Source: Paenibacillus sp. cl123
GTDB lineage: Bacteria; Bacillota; Bacilli; Paenibacillales; NBRC-103111
Length of the DNA stretch: 64,000 nucleotides
Assembly (NCBI RefSeq): GCF_900101595.1
Contig: NZ_FMYY01000003.1
Span: 62,001 to 126,000 of the forward strand
Reading direction: 5' to 3'
Shown: positions 10,939-18,165 of the stretch, in pieces
How the letters are laid out: each line of letters starts with the position of its first letter
How positions within the stretch are numbered: position 1 is the stretch's first letter
Notes under the pieces: model-generated
Database searches by the model: none
What the model was told of the DNA's origin: nothing
What the model saw: only the letters and a program-made list of their open reading frames with translations
Program-made: the position numbers and the translations under genes

Positions 10939-12180
10939 ATGCGATTATTTGACCGGAAGTTAGAAAAATATGCGGAGCTGGTAGTGCGTATCGGCGTAAA
11001 TATTCAACCGGGACAGGTGCTGTTCGTCGAATCCCCGCTGGAGGCGGCGGAATTCACCCGGAAGGTCGTCAAGAAAGCTTATGAGGCCGGAGCCAAATAT
11101 GTACAGGTACAGTGGGACGACGAAGAGGTGACGAAGGCGAGGTTCCATTACGCCCCGGATGAATCGTTCAACTATTATCCGGCTTGGACGGCTTCCATGA
11201 TGGAACAGCTGGCTGAGGGCGGAGGAGCGCTGCTCAATATCAAGGTGCCGGACCCGGAGCTGTACCAGGGGATTGATCCGCAGAAGGTGACGAGGGCGAC
11301 GAAAGCCGCGGCGCTGGCCCGCAAGAAATTCCAGGGCTATGTGCGAAACAAAAAGTTCAGCTGGTGTCTGGTCAAAGCGCCTACCCGCGCCTGGGCCGGC
11401 AAAGTGTTCGCCGATCTGCCGGAGAGCGAACGCGTGAACGCCATGTGGGAGACGATTTTCAAGATGACGCGAGCCGACCAGGCAGACCCTGTCGCCGCCT
11501 GGCGGGAGCATATCGCAACCTTGACCCGGGTGAAGGGCGTGTTGAACGAGAAAAAATTCCGCCGCTTCCACTACCGGGCGCCGGGGACCGATCTGCTCGT
11601 GGAGCTGCCGGAAGGCCATGTCTGGCATGGCGGAGGCACAACCGACGACCGGGGCGTTTACTTCGTAGCCAATATGCCCACGGAGGAAGTCTATTCGATG
11701 CCGAAACGGACAGGCGTAAACGGTACGGTAACGAGCACGAAGCCGCTTAACCTGAACGGAAGGCTGGTCGATGGTTTTGCTTTGACCTTCAAGGACGGGA
11801 AAGTCGTCGATTTTACCGCCGACGCCGGCTATGAGTATCTCCGCGATCTGCTGGATACGGATGAAGGCGCTCGCTACCTGGGCGAGATCGCGCTCGTGCC
11901 CCATGATTCCCCGATCTCGAATCTGAACCGGGTATTCTACAACACGGGCATCGACGAGAACGCCTCCTGCCACTTCGCCTTGGGCAGCGCCTATCCGTTT
12001 ACGATCGAGAACGGCACGACTATGAGCCAGGAGGAGCTGCTGGAGCGCGGCGCCAACGTCAGCCTGACCCATGTCGACTTCATGGTCGGCTCGGCTGAGC
12101 TCGACATCGACGGCGAGCGGCCGGACGGCACGTGGGAGCCGGTGTTCCGGCAAGGCAATTGGGCGTTGGGAGTGAAGTAA
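10939..12180 (+). CDS. M29-family metallo-aminopeptidase (AmpS/PepS type)
   Basis: A 413-residue cytoplasmic aminopeptidase of normal M29 length. It removes N-terminal residues from peptides using a two-metal centre. The expected ligands all fall in family motifs: Glu250, Glu316, His345 and Tyr352 (in SCHFALGSAYP), His378 and Asp380 (in LTHVDFMVGS). AAGGAG lies nine bases before the ATG, and the upstream promoter is convincing. It is monocistronic by appearance, with a hairpin just after the stop. Confidence 0.92.
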   Translation: MRLFDRKLEKYAELVVRIGVNIQPGQVLFVESPLEAAEFTRKVVKKAYEAGAKYVQVQWDDEEVTKARFHYAPDESFNYYPAWTASMMEQLAEGGGALLNIKVPDPELYQGIDPQKVTRATKAAALARKKFQGYVRNKKFSWCLVKAPTRAWAGKVFADLPESERVNAMWETIFKMTRADQADPVAAWREHIATLTRVKGVLNEKKFRRFHYRAPGTDLLVELPEGHVWHGGGTTDDRGVYFVANMPTEEVYSMPKRTGVNGTVTSTKPLNLNGRLVDGFALTFKDGKVVDFTADAGYEYLRDLLDTDEGARYLGEIALVPHDSPISNLNRVFYNTGIDENASCHFALGSAYPFTIENGTTMSQEELLERGANVSLTHVDFMVGSAELDIDGERPDGTWEPVFRQGNWALGVK

Positions 12181-12192
12181 CGGTTGATTTAG

Positions 12193-12214
12193 GGGCTGTC
12201 CTGCAAGACAGCCC
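12193..12214 (+). terminator. Hairpin after the aminopeptidase gene
   Basis: Perfect 8-bp stem GGGCTGTC/GACAGCCC with a six-base loop, 13 bp after the stop codon. There is no U-tract, so intrinsic termination is uncertain. Confidence 0.5.
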
Positions 12215-12224
12215 AAGGAGCAAC

Positions 12225-12396
12225 GGAAAACCGCACAAAAGGTTCCCACCCCATGGTCAGAGCAGGGATATGTGCGGAAAACCGCACAAAAGGTTCCCGC
12301 CCCATGGTCAGAGCAGGGGATATGTGCGGAAAACCGCACAAAAGTGTCCCGCTCCGTGGTCAGAGTGGGGGATATGTGCGGAAAACCGCACAAACA
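12225..12396. repeat. Tandem 51/52-bp hairpin repeat, three units plus a partial fourth
   Basis: Units begin at 12225, 12276, 12328 and 12380 (periods 51, 52, 52). At each junction lies the palindrome TGTGCGG-AAAA-CCGCACA, so three perfect hairpins are spaced one unit apart. The rest of the unit (around CCCATGGTCAGAGCAGG) has a few substitutions between copies. The array lies between the aminopeptidase and the convergent MATE gene. Open frames through it are repetitive with no ribosome binding site, so I treat them as non-coding. Confidence 0.9.
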
Positions 12397-12534
12397 CTCG
12401 TGCCTCCTAGTCGGAATAGAGGATTGACGTGGAAGTTCCGTTACGACTTAGGCCGGCCGACAGGGGCCAGTGCGCGGTGTTGATCCATCGGCTTCTGAAG
12501 TGGTTACATTTTATTAATTCATAAAGGAAAGCAA

Positions 12535-12572
12535 ACAACCGCTGCGCCAGTTTCCTCGGGTACAGCGGTTGT
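12535..12572 (-). terminator. Terminator of the MATE gene
   Basis: 10-bp stem ACAACCGCTG/CAGCGGTTGT, extendable with flanking AAGC/GCTT. Read on the minus strand it follows the MATE stop codon and is followed by a T-rich stretch. Confidence 0.75.
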
Positions 12573-12611
12573 GCTTATTTGCGGCTGGATTCGATAAGCC
12601 AAGCCAGCTCC

Positions 12612-13970
12612 CTACATAGACGCGACGTTCACCGAGCGCCGCTGAATATAAGACAGCCTGCCGTACAAGCCTGCCGCTCCAAATGCGAGTCCTGTGATCA
12701 GTCCGATCCAGAAGCCGAATGGACCAAGGTCTGTATACCGGGCCAGCGCCCAGCCGAGCGGCAGGCCGACAACCCAATAGGACACCAGCGCGATGAAGAA
12801 GGTGATATTCACATCCTTGTAGCCGCGGAGCACGCCCTGGATCGGAGCGGCGATCGCATCGGCCAGCTGGAAGAAGATGGCGTAAGCGAGAAATTGCCGG
12901 GTCAGTTCGAGCACCGCCGTCTCGCGAGTATACAAGCCGGCAATCTGCTGGTCGAACAGCAGCAAGGCTACCGTACACAGCGCCGCCATGGCGATGGCCA
13001 GGCCAATGCCGAGAAGGCCGTACACCCGTGCATCCTTGAAGCGCCCGGCTCCCACCTCGTACCCGACCAGAATAGTCAGCCCCATCGAGATGCTGAGCGG
13101 GACCATGTAGAGAAACGAGGCGAAGTTGATGGCAGCCTGGTGCGCGGCAATCGTCATGGTGTTGAACTGGCTCATCAGCATGGTGACGGCGGCGAAGATG
13201 CTCGTCTCGAAGAAGATCGCCAGCCCGATCGGAATGCCGATGCCGAGCAATTCCTTCCAAGCCGGGAGCGATACCGGGTACACCCGGCTGAAGATGCCGA
13301 AGCCGGAGAACGGCTTGCTGGCCCACGCGAAAGAGGCGGCTATCGCCAGCATCAGCCAGTAAGTCGTCGCGGTGGCTACCGCCGTGCCGACGCCTCCGAG
13401 CTCGGGAGCGCCTATTTTGCCGTAGATAAACACATAGTTCAGCACCGCGTTCACGGGAAGAGAGAGCAGGGAGATCAGCATGCTGATCCGCGTCTGTCCC
13501 AGGCCGTCGAAGAAACAGCGCAGTACGGTGTACAGAAAGTAGGCGGGGACCCCGAAGCCCATCACGACAAGATACCGCTGGGCGATCGAGCGAACCTCGG
13601 CCTCCAGATTCATCAGATTCAAAATGGGCTCCAATGCCCATACGCCTGCGGCTATCACAAGCACTGAAAGAAGCGCGGCCAGTAAAAATCCTTGCATGAC
13701 TTTAAAGGCAACCCGGTCCTCGCCCTTGGCGCCGATCAGCTGTGCGACAATCGGGGTGACGGCGAATAAAATGCCGCCCAGTCCGGTCTGAACAGGTATC
13801 CAGATGCTTGTTCCGATGGCGACCCCTGCCAGGTCGATCGAGCTGTAATGACCCGACATGAAAATATCGAAGAAGCTCATAGCGAACGTGGTGAGCTGAG
13901 TGACCAGCACAGGCAATAAGATGGCAAGCAGCTGCCTGATTTTCTGCGAATAAGTAAAAGTCTGTTTCAT
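12612..13970 (-). CDS. MATE-family multidrug/metabolite exporter
   Basis: A 452-residue polytopic protein with about 12 hydrophobic segments, the usual MATE size and topology. It carries the family hallmarks PVLVTQLTTFAMSFFDIFMSG and PIVAQLIGAKGE. MATE proteins export cationic drugs or metabolites in exchange for Na+ or H+. The open frame extends to 14018, but ATG 13970 has GGGAAGGA upstream and starts just before the first helix, so I use it. No linked regulator shows what it exports. Confidence 0.88.
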   Translation of the reverse strand: MKQTFTYSQKIRQLLAILLPVLVTQLTTFAMSFFDIFMSGHYSSIDLAGVAIGTSIWIPVQTGLGGILFAVTPIVAQLIGAKGEDRVAFKVMQGFLLAALLSVLVIAAGVWALEPILNLMNLEAEVRSIAQRYLVVMGFGVPAYFLYTVLRCFFDGLGQTRISMLISLLSLPVNAVLNYVFIYGKIGAPELGGVGTAVATATTYWLMLAIAASFAWASKPFSGFGIFSRVYPVSLPAWKELLGIGIPIGLAIFFETSIFAAVTMLMSQFNTMTIAAHQAAINFASFLYMVPLSISMGLTILVGYEVGAGRFKDARVYGLLGIGLAIAMAALCTVALLLFDQQIAGLYTRETAVLELTRQFLAYAIFFQLADAIAAPIQGVLRGYKDVNITFFIALVSYWVVGLPLGWALARYTDLGPFGFWIGLITGLAFGAAGLYGRLSYIQRRSVNVASM

Positions 13971-14087
13971 GATGCAATCCTTCCCGGTTCGTGAATAAAG
14001 CAAGCAAACTCTGAACATTATAGCAGAAACTGGGCGGCTTCGTATAGGAAAAGGCAGGCAGAAAACGAGCGGGGATCGCCACGGAAA

Positions 14088-14122
14088 GAAGCCGCCGTAC
14101 TCAGGTTGAATACGGCGGCTTC
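14088..14122 (-). terminator. Terminator of the YdjO-like gene
   Basis: Perfect 12-bp stem GAAGCCGCCGTA/TACGGCGGCTTC with an 11-base loop, 16 bp past the end of the small zinc-ribbon gene on the minus strand. Confidence 0.75.
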
Positions 14123-14137
14123 ATGATGGATGCAGAA

Positions 14138-14356
14138 TCAGGTCGTTTTCTTTGTTTTCCGCGGTTTTTTGGCCAGCGATACGGCCGCCAGATGCTTGTA
14201 GCTTCTAATCGTAGGCCCGCTGCAGAGCGGACAGGCGGGATACGGAGCCGGCGAAAATTCTTCACGGACCCATGCTTTGCATGAGGAGTCCTTGCATTTC
14301 CAGATCACGGTCGGTTTTAATTCCGCTTTGGGAGCTTCTTGCTTCTCCAGGTTCAA
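14138..14356 (-). CDS. ydjO: YdjO-like cold-inducible zinc-ribbon protein
   Basis: A 72-residue protein when started at TTG 14356, which has AAGGGAGG eight bases upstream, by far the best start. The longer frame (ATG 14413 or beyond) lacks such a site. Four cysteines (C21, C26, C42, C45) form a zinc-ribbon pattern, with IWKCKDSSCKAWVREEF matching my memory of the YdjO family (about 69 residues, cold-inducible in B. subtilis). The tail is Lys/Arg/Thr-rich. The biochemical role of the family is not known to me. Confidence 0.72.
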   Translation of the reverse strand: MNLEKQEAPKAELKPTVIWKCKDSSCKAWVREEFSPAPYPACPLCSGPTIRSYKHLAAVSLAKKPRKTKKTT

Positions 14357-14591
14357 TTCTCGCACCTCCCTTATGTAAGCTTCTCTATAGTAACCGAATC
14401 CTGCTTGCTTCATGCAGGTTCGGCTGCGGGTGTCCGAAGGGAAAGGACTGGGATTTACATGTCGCCGCGGGACCCGTCTCTCTCGCTTCTGACCGGCCGT
14501 GGAACAGGAAACGGCCGCCCGCACGTGCACAAGCCGCCACCTTTCCCGCGCTTGCAGAGCAAGCAGGCGAAAGGCCGCGGCAGTTTGGCGC

Positions 14592-16562
14592 TTATTTAGG
14601 AAGAAGGCCGGGCTCAGCGCACACGGCAATCCGGTTGCGTCCGGCTTTTTTGGCCTGGTACAAGGCTTTGTCGGCCTGCTCTAAAGCGGTTAGCTCGGCC
14701 ATGTCGGGGGATGGCGTGAAGCTGTATACGCCGATGCTCACCGTGACGCAAGCTGCGGCCGTAGAACTGGCATGCGGAATCGCCAGCGCCTCCACGGAGG
14801 CGCGGACAGCTTCGGCAACCGCAGCGGCTTCTTCTTTATCCATGCCGGACAGGATCAGCGCGAACTCTTCACCTCCGTACCGCGCGGCAAAATCATTGGG
14901 CCGCTGCAGCGCATGCTGAATCGTATGGGCTACCTCCTTGAGGCAGCGGTCGCCGCCTTGATGACCGTATGTATCGTTATAGCCTTTGAAGCAATCGATA
15001 TCGCAGAGCATAATCGCGATCGGTGTCCGATTCAAACACGCTTTTTTCCACTCCCGATTGAACATCTCATCAAAATAGCGACGGTTGCTGATCCCGGTCA
15101 AGCCGTCGACCATCGATAGCTGAGTCAGCTTGCGATTGGCATCCAGCAGCCGCTGCTCAACCTCTTTATGCTGCGAAATATCCCGGATAATGCTGCTGAA
15201 CGACTGCAGCCCCCCTGTGCTCCAACTGTTCAGCGACAGCTCGATCGGGAACTCGGCTCCGTTCTTGCGAAGGCCTTTCAATTCGATGGTAGAGGGGATT
15301 GGCTCCAGGCTGCCGGTCCGCGATAAGGCGGTAAATTCTTGGACTTGCCGCTCCCTGTACGACTCGGGAAAAATCATGTTCACAGGCCGGCCCAGCATTT
15401 CCTCGGAGCTGTACCCGAATATATAAGTCGCCCCCTGGTTCCAGGAGGTAATATTCAGCTGCTGATCGGTCAAAATAATCGCATCATGGGCCGACTGCGT
15501 TACGGAAGCGAACTTGCTCTCCGAATCCTTGAGCGCCATGGCAAAGCTGATCATGGGCGCTATCTGATGGATCATATTCAGGTGCTTCCGACGGAAAAAC
15601 TTCGACTGGCTGGCCCCCAGATTGATGAGCGCAATCACCGAGCCGTTGTATAGAATAGGAACATGCAGGGAAGAACGGGTGCCGCTTTTGTACAGCTGGC
15701 GCTCGATAAGTCCCATCGGCCGCTCGCGTTTCCAGTTGGAATACAACAGGGATTGACCGCCTTTTGTTTTTTCGATCGCCTCGACGTCCTTATCCCCGAC
15801 CAGAGTCATCGGACTCGTATAGGTCTTTAGCTTGTAGAGACAAACCAGACGGTACCGGTGACGGTCGATAGCCAGGATCGAGCCGGTCTCGGCGCCAATC
15901 ATACGGATCAGAGCGAGCAGCGTAAGCTCGTAGATCCGCGTTATGGAAGAGTTCATGAATTGATGCGACAGATTCAACACCGTTCGCTGCAGCAAATATG
16001 CCGTCTTTAGAAGGTGAAATAATTGAATAAGGCCGCCTATCGTCGCCGATCCGAGAAGCAGGAACGCATGCATATAGGGCATCACGGCAAAAGCCTGTTC
16101 GCCGCCCAGCAGAGTGAGTAAAGTGAGACTTAATAAGAGCGAGCCTGCGGCTGCCATCAAGCACCACTTCAGCCAGTGACTCCGCAGCAGCATGCAAATA
16201 ATCCCGGCTAACGCCCCGAGCACAAGCGCGCTGGCTGATGCCGCCAGAGCGGGAGAGGTGGTGCCGTAATACATGATACGGAAGGCCGCGATAAGCGACG
16301 CGGCAAGCAGCGAGGCCGGAAGCCCGCCGAAATAAGCGGCGCTCATGATAGCCAACTGCCGCAGATCCAAAATAATTTTGTCGTAATGAACGCTGCAGAG
16401 CATCAGAACGATGCCGAATCCGCCTTGCAGGAGACCGATCCCGAGCTTGGTTCCTATGGACCGGCTGAGCTTGCGGAGGTCGAGCAGGATGACGGAGAGC
16501 GAAACCAGGGTGAAGATCAGGATGAAGTTGATCATAAGATCATGTATGACACCATGCAGCAA
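14592..16562 (-). CDS. Membrane-bound diguanylate cyclase (5TM-GAF-PAS-GGDEF)
   Basis: A 656-residue signalling enzyme predicted to make cyclic di-GMP from two GTP. About six hydrophobic segments fill residues 1-180 and resemble the 5TMR_LYT sensor module. A GAF-like domain (about 195-335), a PAS domain (about 345-465, with DAIILTDQQLNITSWNQGAT) and a GGDEF domain (about 490-650) follow. The active-site loop is GGEEF at 563-567, a functional variant. The inhibitory I-site RPND at 554-557 is intact, so product feedback is expected. The start is TTG 16562 with GGGGAGGA eight bases upstream. Confidence 0.9.
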   Translation of the reverse strand: MLHGVIHDLMINFILIFTLVSLSVILLDLRKLSRSIGTKLGIGLLQGGFGIVLMLCSVHYDKIILDLRQLAIMSAAYFGGLPASLLAASLIAAFRIMYYGTTSPALAASASALVLGALAGIICMLLRSHWLKWCLMAAAGSLLLSLTLLTLLGGEQAFAVMPYMHAFLLLGSATIGGLIQLFHLLKTAYLLQRTVLNLSHQFMNSSITRIYELTLLALIRMIGAETGSILAIDRHRYRLVCLYKLKTYTSPMTLVGDKDVEAIEKTKGGQSLLYSNWKRERPMGLIERQLYKSGTRSSLHVPILYNGSVIALINLGASQSKFFRRKHLNMIHQIAPMISFAMALKDSESKFASVTQSAHDAIILTDQQLNITSWNQGATYIFGYSSEEMLGRPVNMIFPESYRERQVQEFTALSRTGSLEPIPSTIELKGLRKNGAEFPIELSLNSWSTGGLQSFSSIIRDISQHKEVEQRLLDANRKLTQLSMVDGLTGISNRRYFDEMFNREWKKACLNRTPIAIMLCDIDCFKGYNDTYGHQGGDRCLKEVAHTIQHALQRPNDFAARYGGEEFALILSGMDKEEAAAVAEAVRASVEALAIPHASSTAAACVTVSIGVYSFTPSPDMAELTALEQADKALYQAKKAGRNRIAVCAEPGLLPK

Positions 16563-16869
16563 AACAGTCTTCCTCCCCTAATTCTCCCTAAATTCCGCTA
16601 ACATTCGACATTACTAAATCATACCGTGTTCATGCTCGTATGTACATAGAATTTCCATAACTGCCGCCGAATTGTTACATTTTTTTGAAATCTCAGTGCG
16701 TATAACCTCCGGTGATTGTTCGATTTCTCGGAGTACGCCTGACTTTTCAAGATGTCGTAAGGCATTTATCCTCGTCGGACAGCCTTCCTGGGAAGGGATG
16801 ACTTTACGCCGCGCCGGGGCTCCTGCATACTGGATACAGGGATTAGCAAAAGCTGGAGGGAGGGGCGGT

Positions 16870-17715
16870 ATGATCGGCGAAGGACATAAAGTAGCGTTAG
16901 TTACAGGCGCCTCCAGCGGCTTCGGCTTGCTGACTTCGGCAGCGTTGGCGCGCAAGGGATATATCGTGATCGCCACGATGAGAAATCCGGCTGCTTCGGG
17001 TGCTTTGCTCGAGCAGGCGGAGCGTGACGGAGTGCTGAACCGGATCGAGACGATGACGCTGGATGTGACGGATTTTTCTGCAATCGAAGCGGTGGTGAGG
17101 ACCGTCCGCGAGCGGTACGGGCAGATCGACGTGCTCGTCAACAATGCCGGGTTTGCGGTAGGAGGCTTTATCGAGGATGTCCCCATGGAGGCGTTCCGCA
17201 GCCAACTGGAGACAAATTTGTTCGGCTTGATGGCCATTACCAAGGAGGTGCTGCCGATAATGCGGGAACGCCGAAGCGGTTATATCGTGAATATCGGCAG
17301 CATGAGCGGGAGATTCGCTTTCCCGGGCTACGGGGCTTATGCCGTCTCCAAGTTCGCCGTGGAAGGCTTCAGCGAATCGCTTCGTCTGGAATTGAAGCCG
17401 CTGGGCGTGCATGTCGTGCTGCTTGAGCCGGGGGCGTACCGGACTGCCATCTGGCAGAAGGGCTTTGCTTCCATTCATACGACCGAAGCATCCAGCTATC
17501 GCAGCCGGTTGGAGCGCATCCTGCGAATTACGAAGCGATCGGCGGAGGCTGCGCCGAATCCGCAGGAGGTGGCGGATACGATCGTAAGCATCGTCGAAAG
17601 TCCGAAGCCCCGTTTCCGTTATCCGCTGGGCAAAGGCTCCTCGTTGGCGCTGCTCGCCAAAGCTATCGTACCATGGGCTTGGTACGAGCGACTGGTGGAA
17701 CGGCTTTTGAAGTGA
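16870..17715 (+). CDS. Short-chain dehydrogenase/reductase
   Basis: A 281-residue classical SDR. Cofactor motif TGASSGFG at 12-19, NNAG at 91-94, and catalytic Ser144, Tyr157 and Lys161 (YAVSK) are all present. It probably oxidises or reduces a hydroxyl/keto group with NAD(P)(H); the substrate cannot be read from sequence. The open frame begins at 16672, but ATG 16870 has GGAGGGAGGGG upstream and places the Rossmann strand where expected. It appears monocistronic, with a terminator 75 bp downstream. Confidence 0.88.
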   Translation: MIGEGHKVALVTGASSGFGLLTSAALARKGYIVIATMRNPAASGALLEQAERDGVLNRIETMTLDVTDFSAIEAVVRTVRERYGQIDVLVNNAGFAVGGFIEDVPMEAFRSQLETNLFGLMAITKEVLPIMRERRSGYIVNIGSMSGRFAFPGYGAYAVSKFAVEGFSESLRLELKPLGVHVVLLEPGAYRTAIWQKGFASIHTTEASSYRSRLERILRITKRSAEAAPNPQEVADTIVSIVESPKPRFRYPLGKGSSLALLAKAIVPWAWYERLVERLLK

Positions 17716-17789
17716 GGCAGGCGCTCCTCGAGGCGCGGCTTTCGAAGGGAACAAGCAAGCTTGCGTTGCAGATTCTAACATAAATCGTC

Positions 17790-17816
17790 AAGATCGTCCG
17801 GCTCGGGCGGTCTTTT
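17790..17816 (+). terminator. Terminator of the SDR gene
   Basis: 10-bp stem AAGATCGTCC/GGGCGGTCTT with two G-U pairs and a five-base loop, followed by a run of T. Confidence 0.8.
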
Positions 17817-17920
17817 TTGCCTATTTTATTAAAATTCGGATATTTAATATGTACAAAAACTTAAATAGTATGTATTATATAATAATTATAACGTACTTTA
17901 TAACAATTGGAGGGATGATC
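17817..17920 (+). promoter_or_regulatory. AT-rich promoter region of the SR1P-like/ppdK pair
   Basis: About 100 bp of strongly AT-rich sequence between the SDR terminator and the SR1P-like start. A perfect TATAAT lies at 17878-17883, without a convincing -35 at 17 bp, which may mean activator dependence or an AT-rich upstream element. I looked for a CcpN-type operator and did not find a clear match. Confidence 0.45.
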
Positions 17921-18151
17921 ATGAGTTCTTATATCGGAAAAAGTATGGAGGATAACTTGACCGCTGGTTCGCATGAGGTTTCGGCATGGACCGGAGCGTC
18001 GGCAGGTCTGGACTTGGGTACGGTGCTTTGCAAGCATTGTGACAAAATGATCGATACGCTGGATTCCGATAAGTCGGCGGTTTATTACTCCGATTGCGGA
18101 GAGGCGGAATGTCTGGAAAGACGAGCGGAAAAAGCGGCAGGTGGACGATGA
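17921..18151 (+). CDS. SR1P-like small protein (GapA-binding peptide family)
   Basis: A 76-residue protein from ATG 17921, with GGAGGG six bases upstream. The C-terminal part from residue 33 (GTVLCKHCDKMIDT, then YYSDCGEAEC) follows the SR1P pattern: a GT[IV]xC..C start, a central acidic stretch and a second cysteine pair (C37, C40, C59, C64). In B. subtilis SR1P is a 39-residue peptide encoded by the dual-function RNA SR1; it binds glyceraldehyde-3-phosphate dehydrogenase GapA. The roughly 32-residue N-terminal extension is unlike the B. subtilis peptide. A shorter product from the in-frame TTG 18017 is possible. The gene ends 14 bp before ppdK, suggesting one transcript. Confidence 0.6.
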   Translation: MSSYIGKSMEDNLTAGSHEVSAWTGASAGLDLGTVLCKHCDKMIDTLDSDKSAVYYSDCGEAECLERRAEKAAGGR

Positions 18152-18165
18152 GGGGGGAGAGCGGT

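Noticed and set aside
10960-12393. 477-codon open frame on the minus strand
   Set aside because: It is antisense to the M29 aminopeptidase, whose metal ligands are all present, and it begins in the repeat array. No family resemblance.
12225-12396. CRISPR-like array
   Set aside because: Units of 51/52 bp are similar along nearly their whole length, so there are no unique spacers, and no cas genes are present.
17817-17920. CcpN operator before the SR1P-like gene
   Set aside because: The region is AT-rich with partial TATG-type matches, but none fits the CcpN consensus well enough.
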